A DNA stretch of 64,000 nt from Aureicoccus marinus. GTDB taxonomy: Bacteria > Bacteroidota > Bacteroidia > Flavobacteriales > Flavobacteriaceae. This document shows positions 1 through 9,687 of the stretch, piece by piece; position 1 is the first letter of the stretch, and the number at the start of each line of letters is the position of its first letter. The position numbers and the translations under genes were made by a program. Under the pieces are notes generated by a model, which was not told the origin of the DNA, made no database searches, and was given only the letters and a program-made list of their open reading frames with translations. The DNA is taken from contig NZ_MQVX01000001.1 in NCBI RefSeq assembly GCF_002954325.1, positions 77,840-141,839 on the forward strand, read 5' to 3'.

Positions 1-241
1 GCGGTCCAAGGTGTTTTTCTACCCCAACCCTTCCACGGACGGCTCGTTTGAGGTTTGCCTTCGAACGGAATCCACTCAAATGCAGGCCGATGTTTTTTCC
101 ATCAACGGCGTACGTGTGCTGAGCCAATCCGTTTCTTCGGAGGATATGCAATTGGATCTCAGCACCCTGAACAGTGGACTTTATGTCGTCAAGCTTCAGG
201 CGGGTGAGGACACCCACCTGGGCAAGGTGCTTATTCGTTAA
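1..241 (+). CDS. C-terminal fragment of a type IX-secreted protein (sorting domain)
   Basis: Open reading frame entering from the left edge (reading frame begins at base 2) and ending at the TAA at 239-241; about 79 residues are visible. The fragment has the type A T9SS sorting-domain pattern: FYPNPS near the start, the VFSINGVRV strand, then LNSGLYVVKLQ and a C-terminal KVLIR. In this family the domain directs export by the PorSS/T9SS machinery and is cleaved or linked to A-LPS at the cell surface. The upstream functional domains are outside the window, so the cargo type is unknown. Its last 11 bases overlap the 3' end of the convergent macroglobulin gene. Confidence 0.85.
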   Translation, partial: RSKVFFYPNPSTDGSFEVCLRTESTQMQADVFSINGVRVLSQSVSSEDMQLDLSTLNSGLYVVKLQAGEDTHLGKVLIR

Positions 242-3200
242 CCACCTCGATACGAACTCCTTCTGAATGGCTGGTGAATTCAGGTGCATACATGCATTGA
301 ATGGTGGTGATTCCATTGCTGAACTGCCCGGCATTATTCACCCTCAGGTCGTACTCAAATACGAATACCCCTTTCGGTAAGCGATCAAAGAAGAAGTTGG
401 TCGCAGCATCTCTTGTGCTCTGGTAATATCCCAGACCGTCTTGGTATTTGTATTTGGAAAGAACATCCACAGGTTCTAAGCCAGCGGCTCGCATATCTTT
501 CATATGCACAAACTCCATTTCGCGATCTACTTTGATTTCGATCCGCACCCGGATGAGGTCGCCGAGTTTTAGCGCTCTACCTTCTTCTAGGGCGAAGAGT
601 TTTTCACCTTCCGGAGTATTTTCTTTTCGGAAGAGTTTTTTGGACAATTGCAGAGGTGTTTCTGCTGAGGTTATTTTATCCAGATCCTCAAAGTATTGCC
701 AGTACAAGCCTCCCCAGGCGATGCCTTTTCCTCTTTGTTTTAGAGTCACTTTGGCCAAATTGGGGTTGACTTCCTTCTTATCCCGGCGGATCTTGTAATA
801 GCCAGTTCCCGCCTGAATATCCTCTGCAGGTGGTGAAACGGCCATTTCTCCCCAAACCACCTCAAGCTGGTTTTCTTCGGCAAGCCAATCGGAACCGTTC
901 ATCAAAATGGCATAAATCGCTTCGGTCGTTGCTTTGGTGGTTGGCCATCTGTTGGTCTGCTTATTTTTCAATAGCCAGGTTTTCATGGCATCAATGGTCT
1001 TGATTTTTGCAGCGTCTTCCGCTAATACCTCATGTGCTGCTTCTATCAGCAGAGCTTGGGTTTCTACAGGAGCCTGATACCAGGACCAACCAGCAGTATT
1101 GCTTTTCCAGTACAAGCCAAGTTCTTCATTTTCGGTGCTGTTTTCAAGCAGTGATTTCCAGATGGATTGTGCCAGCGCTGTGTCGCCATTGCGCTGCTGA
1201 ATCATGCTGTTCAGTCCCTTGGAGTAGAGGGAAAAATCCAGGTGGTACTTCTTGGCCTGATTCAGGTAGTAGTCTATGGCCAGCTGGGTGTTTTTGGGCA
1301 CCTCAACCTCGGGATAAAAGCTGCGCAGATAGAGGTAGTACAGCTGGGTCTGGTAAATGTGCCGCTGGGCCATAAATTTCTGCTCTGCTTCTAGACCTTT
1401 CTGCTTTGTTTTGGCCTTGTCTCGAAGCTTTTTAGCGGTTTTAAGCAGTTTCTGGTAATCGTCGTGAATCTCGTAGTCCAAATACCTGACAGCTTCCTCC
1501 ATCATCTCGCCCCAGGCTTCTTGTTTTTGACCAGTGAGTTTTTGCAAGTGGCCAAAGCCGCTCACGATGTGCTGGGTGATGTAACGGTTGGGATATCGCG
1601 ACCCTTTAAACCAGGGGAACCCGCCATCCGACATCTGCATCTCCTGCAGTTTTTTTAGGGTGCTTTCTTGTTGTTCCTCCAAGCGGACCAAATCAAACAG
1701 CAGTCCAATCCGTTTTTTCTGCTCGCTTTCGGATTGGGCGTCCCGCAGCCACGGGGTTTCTTGAATGATCAAGGACTTGAGTTCTTGATTCTTTTCTAGC
1801 GCACTTTCCAGAGCCTCGCTGTCCTTCCACTCGGCAAAGACCGCTTTGATCTTGGGATTGCTATTGGCGATGTAGGCCCCCAAGCTGTTGGCGTAGTAGC
1901 GTGAAAAGGTCTGTTCAGCGCATTCATAAGGATATTCCATCAAATAGGGCAGTGCCTGAACCGCATACCAGACCGGGTTAGAGGTGATTTCTAATGTCAA
2001 CTGGTGATTCGTTCGGGTTGTCGATGTGGTACTAGCCAGCTTGTCGAGTTCGAAGGTCTTTTCTTGGCCACTTCTAACCCATAAGGGTAGACTTTCGGTG
2101 ACTAACATCCGGTTCGTTAGGACCGGTAAGACATTTTGTTCTCCATCAGAAAAGTTACCGGCTTTGGCAACAATTCTGTACTGAACGGCTTCGAGTCCTT
2201 TGGGGATGATAAGGGTCCAATGGAGAGCTGTGTTTCCTTTAGGCTGGATTGTAAACTCTTGGGTTCCCATCGTATTGCTCATGGCGGAGTCCAATAATTC
2301 CCCGGTAAAAGGATTACTTAGCTCTAACTGTGCATACCCTTGCATTTCGGTTGGGAGCAAACTCGCAATTTTTGTACTGAATACGATTGTATCGCCCTCC
2401 CGTAAAAAACGGGGAGCATTGGGGAGTACCATCAATTCCTTTTGGGTGACCGTCGTCAGGGTTTTTTGCCCCAAGATCATTTCTTTATTGTGCGCAAAGA
2501 GTTGGAGTTTCCAACGGGTTAGGGCTTCAGGCGAAGTAAATTCAAAGCTTACATTTCCTTTTTTGTTGGTTCTGAGTTGCGGGAAGAAAAAGGCAGTCTC
2601 TTGGAGATTGGTACGTGCTTGAATGCCAGAGAGGTCAGGACTGGGCTGGGATGCTTCTGCTGCCTCCGGTGCGGAAGGGATAGCCAGGCCCGCAACCTGG
2701 CCTTGTGATGATCTTTCTGCAACCGCCAACATACGATCTTCGTCATTCTCTGCGATGGCCATTTTGGCGTTTCCAAGCTCTGAGCGCAATCCTGTACTAT
2801 AACCCGTTACCACAACTTCCTGAAGTAGTTGGGCATCCTCTTCCAATGATATATCCATTTTGGAGGATTCATAGGTGTCTCTTTCTATTTCCTTAAACCC
2901 GATGTAAGAAATACGCAGGACGTCGCCTTCTTCTACCCCGATGGAATAGTAACCATCGAAATCGGTTTGGGTTCCCCGACTGGTACCTACGACAACTACA
3001 TTCACTCCCGGCAGAGGAAGACCGTCGGAGGCCGTAACCACTCCGCTAATGGTTTTGGCGTAAACAACATCCCCGCCGTTTGAACTTAAATCTTCTCCTA
3101 GTTTTCTGAGTTCCTGCACATAGCTTCTTTGGGTGGAGGACGTATAGAACATATTTAGACCGAACCAATTCAGGCGGCTTCTCAGGGGAGAGCCGTATCT

Positions 3201-6200
3201 AAAGAAGGTTGATCGGTACCCGTAATTCAAAAAATGCCGTGTCCCGAAACTCTTGAAGTCTGTCGTGTTGCCAATCGAATAGGTGTAACGGCGGGAGGAG
3301 TTGTTAAAGGTCCAATTGTGGGGGCGAAACAGATCCAGAGAGGTATCGTACATCGATGCCAGGACTTCTGCAGCGGCGCCTTTTTCGCCTTTTTTAATTT
3401 GAAAGGACCAACTTTCCTTTTGTCCGGGCTGCAGTTTATCTCTGAAGCTCTTTGTTTCAATTTCAAGTACTTCAGGCGCTTCGGCAACAGTGACTTTGAT
3501 CTGGCCTTGGAAAAGTTCATTCATGCCCACCCAGTGGTATTTGATAAAGAAGTCACCCTCTTTTTTGGTAGGAAACCGCAGTTCTTGGAGTTCTGCGTTC
3601 AGCTTTAGCGGATATCTTCCAATCACTTGTCTATCCTCTTCCAATTCTACAACCAGGTGTTGGTTTGGAAGTGCCGTTCCAACCCGAAGTATGACTTCTT
3701 CGCCGGGGGTGTATGTGGGTTTGTCGAGCTGAAATTCGAAAGGCGTATTGTCCGAAACCTGTTTGGACTTGTTGTCGGCTAGCAAGAACCGTTTCTCATC
3801 CTTAACTTCCAGTCCTTGCTCATCTCGGCTTGTCAGAACAACGATATACAGACCTGTTTCCCATTGGCGTGTATTTCCAAAGAGCAGTTCTTTTTGAATA
3901 GAAGTGTCAAAGGATTTTTCCCATACCTTCTTTCCTTTCGGCCAATGAATAACCTCGGCTTCTTCTTCTGTGTAAGGGTCATGCGGAAAAAGACGCCGAA
4001 ACTCTTCTTCTGTAAACCCTTGGATTTCGGGCTCCTCCCAGAGTCGTGTACGCAAGACCGATTGGGGGGGCTGAAGCTTGTAGACGGCAATACTTCCTTT
4101 CAGTGGGACGGCTTCTCCATTCAGATTTTCGGTCCGAAAGCCGATCTTCTCCTTTTTTTGAGTGCGCTGCATTTCTGTAGGAACGACTAGCTCGGCAAGA
4201 AGGCTATGATACCCTATGTTGACCGTCGTCTGTGCGCTTCGGGTTTCTCCGTTGAGGTCCGTGACATCCGCATAAAGAGTGTAGCGAAAGACCGGTAGGC
4301 CTGTGGGATCGGCCTCAAGATCGGGCTTTGCTTTGAAGGTGATGCTGTAACGACCTTGTGCGTCTGTGGTGGTTTCACCCTGAAGAATTTCGGCTTCGGC
4401 GGTCGAGATATCCGGATAATACCAGCGGTACCAGGCTGGGTATTGTGGTTTTCGCACTACGCGATAGCTCACCTTGGCCTCACTAACGGCACTGCCAGCG
4501 AAGGAATTGGCTTCTCCGTTTACCTGTACACTATCGTTGACTTTGTAGCTCCCCTCCAGAGCTTCAAAAGTGGTTTCGAAGCGAGGCCGCTTGTATTCTT
4601 CAACAGCAATGCGGTACCATTGACTGTCAAAACCGTCATAATCTTTGCGATCGTAGAAATCACTCGACTCATAGCCTTCATCGATTTCAATACTGTATTG
4701 GCCTGTGAGGCCAGAGAGGGGAATTTGGAACTCTCCTGCCACCGTACCAAATTCGTTGAGCTGCAGCTCGAGACTTCCGACTTCGTCCCCATTGGGATCC
4801 TCGATGTAGATTTCTACAAATTCTTTCGTCAGAGGAGTGGCTTTTTCGGGATGATCTTCCGGATATTGAAGGACCAAGGCCTTGAAAAATAATTTCTGAC
4901 CCGGTCGGTAAATACTCCGATCGGTGAACAGAAAGGTTTTGACCCGAATGTTACTGGGCTCTCTGCGGTTTCTTCTGGTGTAGTTTTCTGATAGGTAGTG
5001 TTCTCCGAAAACCGCCTTGTCATCTGTTGTACTGACGTGAGCCGTTACCCCGGAGTAGTATCTGGGGACCTGATAGGTAAAAAAGCCTTGCGTATTGGTT
5101 TTGAAGGAATGGTTGAGTTTTTGATTCTTCGTATTGGATTTGAACCGCACATCAGCGGAGGCCACTGGAGCCCCATTTCTTCTATCCACCACTTCAAAAA
5201 GACTTTTGTTTTGGCGAGGAGTTTTCAAGAGACTCAGGTTCGTCGATTGGTAAGTCGCGTAACTGTAAGTGTTCTGGTCGCCCAAGGCTTTTTCTTGGCT
5301 AGCGATGACTACGTACCAGCCCGAGGGCATGGCTGGGAGGAGAGTCTCTGTAGAGTGTTTTTTGTAGTCGTCTGTTTGGGGTAAACTCGCCTTCCATTTT
5401 TTCCTAAGGGGAAGTTTTTTAAAGAACTCTCTGCGAAGAGAGTCGTTCGTAATGTTTCGAAGAAGGGCGTACTTTTCGGCATTGATCTCCAATACCTGAA
5501 AATGCAGCTGATCTAAATTCCTAAACTCTATGAATAACCTTCCCGGAGTATTCAAGGGCAGGTATTCTTCGGTTTTCATTCGCAATTCTTGATTCAGAAT
5601 CGCCTTTTGCAATTTGGATGCCCAAAGCGCTTCTCTAGTTTTGGGATAATCCGTTTGAATGGATTGGGTCAATTGCAGTGCCCTTGGGTACCCGTTTTCA
5701 TCTTGGGTCCTTTTGCCTTGCTGGTAATAGAGGCGAGCCAATCGAAGTAAGAAAGGGGCTTGCTCTGTTGCAGAGAAGGTCTCAAGATTTTGCTTTAAAG
5801 CTTTTTCAAAATCCGCTTCTACCACTGTTCCCACCATCTTGGACTTGACGTATTCCAGTCGATCTAGGGTCAGTTGCGATAACGCCAGTTGGTTATTGTT
5901 GAGGTGGAAACGAGTCAGGTTTTGCAGAATTAGTAAGGCCTCTCTTTGGAAAGAAAGCGTACTGTCTCGAGGGATGTTCCATTGTATAAAGTCCTTATTA
6001 GTCGCCCAGGCCAAAGGGTCTTTAATGACGAATTGGTCCGCAGGATAAGAAACACTACTCTCTTCATTCGAGTAGAATACCCGGGCTCTCTGCGAGATAA
6101 AATCAAAAAGAGTGGGCTGGAATTTTTGACTGCCTGGAGCTCTTTTGAGGAGAGCGGCATACTGCAGGATGGAAGCTTCTTTAAGCGCTTTGTCATTGGT

Positions 6201-6680
6201 TAAGCTGGCCTGATGCAGCGCATGGGTTTGTTCGATCAATCTGTGGCTATCCCAAGTGCGAAAATCCTCATTCACCACTTGCTCAGTGGCCGTTCGATTG
6301 CGAAGTTTCCATCGGTTGCCTTGGTAATACTGCCAATAGAGATCGGCCAAAATACTCTGTAAGAGTTGTTTGTCAGGAGATTTGGCTCGAGCGATTTCCG
6401 TTTCCAAACGGCGTACGACCTCTAACTGCGCTTCTTCCTCCAAAAGCAGAGAAAACTTGCTTTGGTACATCAGTGTTTTAATCAGCTGAGGGCTGTTTTT
6501 ATCTTTTTTCGCCTTGCGTTGAATCTGATCTACAATTTCTAGTGCTGAACGAGGCAAGTCTTCCAACTCAAAACGATAAACCTTCTGCCAGTCTTCATTG
6601 TAGTTCGGCGGAAGCTCCTGTGCATGGATTCCCTGGAGGGCGAAGAAGAAACAAAAGAGAAGTACTAAGTGCTTGTGCAT
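231..6680 (-). CDS. Alpha-2-macroglobulin family protein with inserted carboxypeptidase-regulatory-like domain
   Basis: 2149 residues with a Sec signal peptide (cleavage near GIHAQ, residues 16-21) and no lipobox. The first ~600 residues are helical/TPR-like followed by MG-type beta domains; an FLFTDRSIYRPGQ segment is typical of the MG2 domain. The thioester motif CAEQ is at residues 1587-1590 in the context YPYECAEQTFSRY, so this is a thioester-containing protease trap rather than a thioester-less form. Unusually, at about residues 1205-1295 there is a complete carboxypeptidase-D regulatory-like domain (SGVVTASDGLPLPGVNV to LQEVVVTGYS), the domain normally found at the N-terminus of SusC receptors, placed between the bait-side MG domains and the LRTNKKGNVSFEF A2M domain. 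Expected to act in the periplasm or at the outer membrane against foreign proteases. It is a single gene, convergent with the T9SS cargo gene. Family assignment is secure; the role of the insert is unknown. Confidence 0.9.
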   Translation of the reverse strand: MHKHLVLLFCFFFALQGIHAQELPPNYNEDWQKVYRFELEDLPRSALEIVDQIQRKAKKDKNSPQLIKTLMYQSKFSLLLEEEAQLEVVRRLETEIARAKSPDKQLLQSILADLYWQYYQGNRWKLRNRTATEQVVNEDFRTWDSHRLIEQTHALHQASLTNDKALKEASILQYAALLKRAPGSQKFQPTLFDFISQRARVFYSNEESSVSYPADQFVIKDPLAWATNKDFIQWNIPRDSTLSFQREALLILQNLTRFHLNNNQLALSQLTLDRLEYVKSKMVGTVVEADFEKALKQNLETFSATEQAPFLLRLARLYYQQGKRTQDENGYPRALQLTQSIQTDYPKTREALWASKLQKAILNQELRMKTEEYLPLNTPGRLFIEFRNLDQLHFQVLEINAEKYALLRNITNDSLRREFFKKLPLRKKWKASLPQTDDYKKHSTETLLPAMPSGWYVVIASQEKALGDQNTYSYATYQSTNLSLLKTPRQNKSLFEVVDRRNGAPVASADVRFKSNTKNQKLNHSFKTNTQGFFTYQVPRYYSGVTAHVSTTDDKAVFGEHYLSENYTRRNRREPSNIRVKTFLFTDRSIYRPGQKLFFKALVLQYPEDHPEKATPLTKEFVEIYIEDPNGDEVGSLELQLNEFGTVAGEFQIPLSGLTGQYSIEIDEGYESSDFYDRKDYDGFDSQWYRIAVEEYKRPRFETTFEALEGSYKVNDSVQVNGEANSFAGSAVSEAKVSYRVVRKPQYPAWYRWYYPDISTAEAEILQGETTTDAQGRYSITFKAKPDLEADPTGLPVFRYTLYADVTDLNGETRSAQTTVNIGYHSLLAELVVPTEMQRTQKKEKIGFRTENLNGEAVPLKGSIAVYKLQPPQSVLRTRLWEEPEIQGFTEEEFRRLFPHDPYTEEEAEVIHWPKGKKVWEKSFDTSIQKELLFGNTRQWETGLYIVVLTSRDEQGLEVKDEKRFLLADNKSKQVSDNTPFEFQLDKPTYTPGEEVILRVGTALPNQHLVVELEEDRQVIGRYPLKLNAELQELRFPTKKEGDFFIKYHWVGMNELFQGQIKVTVAEAPEVLEIETKSFRDKLQPGQKESWSFQIKKGEKGAAAEVLASMYDTSLDLFRPHNWTFNNSSRRYTYSIGNTTDFKSFGTRHFLNYGYRSTFFRYGSPLRSRLNWFGLNMFYTSSTQRSYVQELRKLGEDLSSNGGDVVYAKTISGVVTASDGLPLPGVNVVVVGTSRGTQTDFDGYYSIGVEEGDVLRISYIGFKEIERDTYESSKMDISLEEDAQLLQEVVVTGYSTGLRSELGNAKMAIAENDEDRMLAVAERSSQGQVAGLAIPSAPEAAEASQPSPDLSGIQARTNLQETAFFFPQLRTNKKGNVSFEFTSPEALTRWKLQLFAHNKEMILGQKTLTTVTQKELMVLPNAPRFLREGDTIVFSTKIASLLPTEMQGYAQLELSNPFTGELLDSAMSNTMGTQEFTIQPKGNTALHWTLIIPKGLEAVQYRIVAKAGNFSDGEQNVLPVLTNRMLVTESLPLWVRSGQEKTFELDKLASTTSTTRTNHQLTLEITSNPVWYAVQALPYLMEYPYECAEQTFSRYYANSLGAYIANSNPKIKAVFAEWKDSEALESALEKNQELKSLIIQETPWLRDAQSESEQKKRIGLLFDLVRLEEQQESTLKKLQEMQMSDGGFPWFKGSRYPNRYITQHIVSGFGHLQKLTGQKQEAWGEMMEEAVRYLDYEIHDDYQKLLKTAKKLRDKAKTKQKGLEAEQKFMAQRHIYQTQLYYLYLRSFYPEVEVPKNTQLAIDYYLNQAKKYHLDFSLYSKGLNSMIQQRNGDTALAQSIWKSLLENSTENEELGLYWKSNTAGWSWYQAPVETQALLIEAAHEVLAEDAAKIKTIDAMKTWLLKNKQTNRWPTTKATTEAIYAILMNGSDWLAEENQLEVVWGEMAVSPPAEDIQAGTGYYKIRRDKKEVNPNLAKVTLKQRGKGIAWGGLYWQYFEDLDKITSAETPLQLSKKLFRKENTPEGEKLFALEEGRALKLGDLIRVRIEIKVDREMEFVHMKDMRAAGLEPVDVLSKYKYQDGLGYYQSTRDAATNFFFDRLPKGVFVFEYDLRVNNAGQFSNGITTIQCMYAPEFTSHSEGVRIEVVNE

Positions 6681-6749
6681 GGCAGGTATATTTGAATTAA
6701 AGGTAGCAAAAGATGGGCCGAAGCCTAAAGGTGAATGAGGGAATTGTAC

Positions 6750-6785
6750 TTGCGGGTGAGGGAAGGGGGCAAACTGCTATCTTTG
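6750..6785 (+). promoter_or_regulatory. Candidate promoter of the Mpl-like gene
   Basis: A perfect Bacteroidota -7 box TATCTTTG lies at 6778-6785, 16 bases before the ATG at 6802. The nearest TTG (6750-6752) gives a 25-base spacer, longer than the usual 17-23, so the -33 part is doubtful. Confidence 0.4.
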
Positions 6786-6801
6786 GAGTACAAATTGACT
6801 T

Positions 6802-8154
6802 ATGCGCATTCACTTTATTGCCATCGGGGGCAGTGCTATGCACAACCTGGCCCTCGCCCTTCAGCACAAGGGGTACCAAATCACCGGAAGCGACGATACT
6901 ATTTTTGATCCCTCCAAGGGCCGTCTTCATAGAGCCGGCTTGCTGCCAGAAGCCTTTGGTTGGTACCCGGAAAAAATCACCACCGAACTCGATGCAGTTA
7001 TCCTGGGAATGCACGCCAAACCGGACAATCCAGAGCTGTTAAAGGCGCAGGAATTGGGGGTGTCGATTTATTCCTATCCCGAGTTTTTGTACGAGCAATC
7101 CAAAGACAAAACGCGTGTGGTGATTGGAGGAAGTCACGGAAAAACGACCATCACTTCCATGATTCTTCACGTATTGAATTACCACGATATCGCGGTGGAT
7201 TATATGGTAGGAGCCCAGTTGGAAGGTTTTGATCGCATGGTGCACCTGACCAGCGAAAACCAATTCATTGTTCTGGAAGGGGATGAGTATTTATCGTCAC
7301 CCATCGATCGCCGGCCTAAGTTTCATTTGTACAAGGCCAATATTGCCCTGTTGAGCGGCATCGCCTGGGATCATATCAATGTTTTTCCGACTTACGAAAA
7401 CTACCTGGAACAGTTCAGCCTGTTTATCGATTCCATTGAAATGGGCGGGAGTTTGACTTATAACAGCGAAGACCCAGAACTCAGTCGAGTTGTTTTGAGC
7501 AGCCAAAAGCCCATTCGCAAACTGGCTTATAAAACCCATCCCTATTCTGTAGAAGGGGGAGAAACCTATTTGGATACGGAAGAAGGTCCTTTGCCGGTCG
7601 AAATCTTTGGGGCCCACAACCTGAATAACCTGGCGGGCGCCAAATGGATCTGCCAACACATGGGCGTGGATGAGGATGACTTTTACGAGGCAATCCAATC
7701 CTTTAAGGGCGCATCTCGTCGCCTGGAAACTCTTGCCCAGTCCTCTAAAGGCATCTTAATTAAAGACTTTGCTCACTCTCCGAGCAAGGTGAAGGCAACC
7801 ACCAGTGCAGTGAAGGAACAGTACGCCGGCCATACCGTGCACGCCTGCTTAGAATTACATACCTATAGCAGTTTGAACGCTGAATTTGTGCAGCAGTACA
7901 AAGGAAGTCTGGACGCTGCCGATAAGGCCTGGGTGTTTTATTCACCTGAAGCGATTAAGATCAAGCGACTGGAAGAAATCAGTCCTGATGAAATTAAGGC
8001 TGCCTTTGGAAGAGAAGATCTCAGGGTCTTTACCAATCCCGCTGAGCTTGCGGAAGAACTACTAAAAATAGAGCCGCAGAATCTGGCGCTCCTCATGATG
8101 AGCTCCGGGAATTACGGAGGCTTTGATCTGAATGCTTTGGTGGAGAAGTTTTAG
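6802..8154 (+). CDS. mpl: Mur ligase family peptidoglycan-recycling ligase (Mpl-like)
   Basis: 450 residues. An N-terminal Rossmann-like MurC-type domain starts at FIAIGGSAMHNLALAL (residues 5-20), and the ATP-binding loop GGSHGKTT is at 109-116. The central segment EGDEYLSSPIDRRPKF resembles the Mpl-specific EADEYD...DKRSKF pattern, and a C-terminal ligase domain follows (HSPSKVKATTSAV). Mpl attaches the recycled tripeptide L-Ala-gamma-D-Glu-meso-Dap to UDP-MurNAc in the cytoplasm, bypassing MurC/D/E. The gene stands alone, downstream of its own -7 element and divergent from the macroglobulin gene. MurC is the main alternative, but the EGDEY/RRPKF signature favours Mpl. Confidence 0.82.
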   Translation: MRIHFIAIGGSAMHNLALALQHKGYQITGSDDTIFDPSKGRLHRAGLLPEAFGWYPEKITTELDAVILGMHAKPDNPELLKAQELGVSIYSYPEFLYEQSKDKTRVVIGGSHGKTTITSMILHVLNYHDIAVDYMVGAQLEGFDRMVHLTSENQFIVLEGDEYLSSPIDRRPKFHLYKANIALLSGIAWDHINVFPTYENYLEQFSLFIDSIEMGGSLTYNSEDPELSRVVLSSQKPIRKLAYKTHPYSVEGGETYLDTEEGPLPVEIFGAHNLNNLAGAKWICQHMGVDEDDFYEAIQSFKGASRRLETLAQSSKGILIKDFAHSPSKVKATTSAVKEQYAGHTVHACLELHTYSSLNAEFVQQYKGSLDAADKAWVFYSPEAIKIKRLEEISPDEIKAAFGREDLRVFTNPAELAEELLKIEPQNLALLMMSSGNYGGFDLNALVEKF

Positions 8155-8168
8155 ACGCGATTTACGCG

Positions 8169-8417
8169 TTAAGATTCTAAAATAGCCATGACAATAACCA
8201 AACTAGTACCAATAGCTCCGAGAACAGCAAAAGTTCGAAAAAAAATAATCCCAAATCGATAGAAACCTCGCCTAAAGTCGGATTCATTTCCGTCCCATTG
8301 TGGATTAGCTCGTAGATTCTTTTTTCTGACTTGGGCAACCATCCATGGTCCACCGTACCAGAAAAATAGGAATTGGAAGATTCCTGCCAACAGTAAAAAG
8401 AACAATTCTTGTTTCAT
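8169..8417 (-). CDS. Small two-helix membrane protein, unknown
   Basis: 82 residues from the ATG at 8417; an upstream in-frame TTG (8441) would add eight residues but places a charged stretch before the hydrophobic start. Two predicted membrane helices: residues 4-23 (LFFLLLAGIFQFLFFWYGGP) and the C-terminal 25 residues (FFRTFAVLGAIGTSLVIVMA). A basic, Trp/Asn-containing loop lies between them. No family recognised. It ends 14 bases from the convergent mpl gene and lies 30 bases downstream of the DUF1569 gene on the same strand, so the two may be co-transcribed. Confidence 0.6.
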   Translation of the reverse strand: MKQELFFLLLAGIFQFLFFWYGGPWMVAQVRKKNLRANPQWDGNESDFRRGFYRFGIIFFRTFAVLGAIGTSLVIVMAILES

Positions 8418-8447
8418 GGTTTTATGTAGATGTAAAAACAATAAGGG

Positions 8448-8897
8448 TTAAACCCCAAACTGCCGCAAGTGATGGTCGAGGTGCTTGTACTGCATCTTGC
8501 CCCATTGCTCCTTGCTAAAAGAGCCAAAGGCCGGGTGATCGGGCCAATCCTCTTTCACTTTAAGTGCATGAAAGTCATCTACCAGCCTCAACAGCTGGTT
8601 CTTTTCGTAGTTGAAATCCCGGTCGTCTTCTACCATAAAAGATTTCGGAGTGGGCAGACCTTGCTTCCAGAGCTTATCATTGTACATGCTCTTTTTGAAG
8701 CTCTTAAAAATCAGTTTCATCAACAAATTGGGTGAGCGCATGGGCTTAGTACCCATGGCTGTTTCGATCGGAAACTGGCAATGACGTAGCATCTGGGCCA
8801 CCCTCATTTTACCCCAGCCAGGAACTTGTTCGGCGTGTAGTTTTTCGATTCTCGCGTGGATTTCGCGGTGGGCGGGTTCCTCCAAAAGTGATTTCAT
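8448..8897 (-). CDS. DUF1569 (DinB-like fold) protein
   Basis: 149 residues, soluble, no signal peptide. It matches the DUF1569 pattern: an N-terminal helix with KLHAEQVPGWGKMRVAQMLRHC, then a conserved HPAFGSFSKEQWGKMQYKHLDHHLRQFG at the C-terminus. The HC of the first segment and the HLDHHL motif are the likely metal-binding positions by analogy with DinB-like four-helix proteins. No biochemical role is established for this family. It heads a possible two-gene unit with the small membrane protein and is divergent from radC. Confidence 0.75.
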   Translation of the reverse strand: MKSLLEEPAHREIHARIEKLHAEQVPGWGKMRVAQMLRHCQFPIETAMGTKPMRSPNLLMKLIFKSFKKSMYNDKLWKQGLPTPKSFMVEDDRDFNYEKNQLLRLVDDFHALKVKEDWPDHPAFGSFSKEQWGKMQYKHLDHHLRQFGV

Positions 8898-8944
8898 ACT
8901 GCAGTGTGCTTGGGTAGTTTAAAAGTACAATTTTCAACGCATTT

Positions 8945-9646
8945 ATGAAGGAGACCTTACCCGGTACACCCTCGATGAGGAACTGGAGCAAAGAAGAGCT
9001 GCCACGAGAAAGGCTCTTAAAATATGGAGTCAATGAGTTGAGTAGCGCAGAACTACTCTCCCTGCTTATCGGCCACGGACACAAAGGGCAATCGGCCTTG
9101 GCCTTAAGCCAGTACTGTTTGGCTCATTCCCCTGGTGGCCTGGCCGAGATGGGGCGCTGGGCAACGAGCAGTTGGTTCAAGTTTCCGGGGCTGGGACCAG
9201 GTAAAGCCAGTCGACTGACTGCAGCTTTTGAGTTAGGACGTAGGGCACTCATCAGTTCTTCAAATCTTCCAAAGAGAATAGGAACCAGCGAAGAGGCCTA
9301 TCAGCTTCTCCGGCCGAGCCTCGCTTTTTTACCCCATGAGGAGTTTTGGGTGCTTTACCTGAACAATGCCCATTTGGTCCTCTGCGAAGAGCGATTGAGC
9401 AAAGGGGGGCTTACGGGTACCTTGGTCGATATACGGCTGGTGGTGCGCAAGGCCTTGGAATTGGGATCGGTCGCTCTGGTGGTGGCGCACAATCATCCTT
9501 CTGGCAGTTTGAAGCCCAGCGTTGCCGACCGTCAGATTACCCAGAAACTGGTACAAGCGCTCGGGTATTTTGAGATGCGTCTTTTGGATCATCTGATCAT
9601 CACAGCTGACCGCTATTTCAGTTTTGCTGATCAACAGCTTTTGTGA
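8945..9646 (+). CDS. radC: RadC family JAB/MPN-domain protein
   Basis: 233 residues. The N-terminal helix-hairpin-helix region (KFPGLGPGKASRL, residues 79-91) is followed by the JAB1/MPN domain with an intact JAMM metal site: HNHPSG at 182-187, PSVAD at 191-195, and the upstream glutamate near 132-133. The length matches UPF0758/RadC proteins. RadC's role in DNA repair is historical and disputed; the metal site suggests a hydrolase. It is followed after 41 bases by the frameshifted deacetylase-like gene on the same strand. Confidence 0.85.
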   Translation: MKETLPGTPSMRNWSKEELPRERLLKYGVNELSSAELLSLLIGHGHKGQSALALSQYCLAHSPGGLAEMGRWATSSWFKFPGLGPGKASRLTAAFELGRRALISSSNLPKRIGTSEEAYQLLRPSLAFLPHEEFWVLYLNNAHLVLCEERLSKGGLTGTLVDIRLVVRKALELGSVALVVAHNHPSGSLKPSVADRQITQKLVQALGYFEMRLLDHLIITADRYFSFADQQLL

Positions 9647-9687
9647 CTTTTTTCGGTGGGGGGCTAATGTGTACCTTTGGGACCAGC

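Noticed and set aside
8418-8441. TTG extension of the small membrane protein
   Set aside because: The ATG at 8417 gives a membrane protein with a normal N-terminus.
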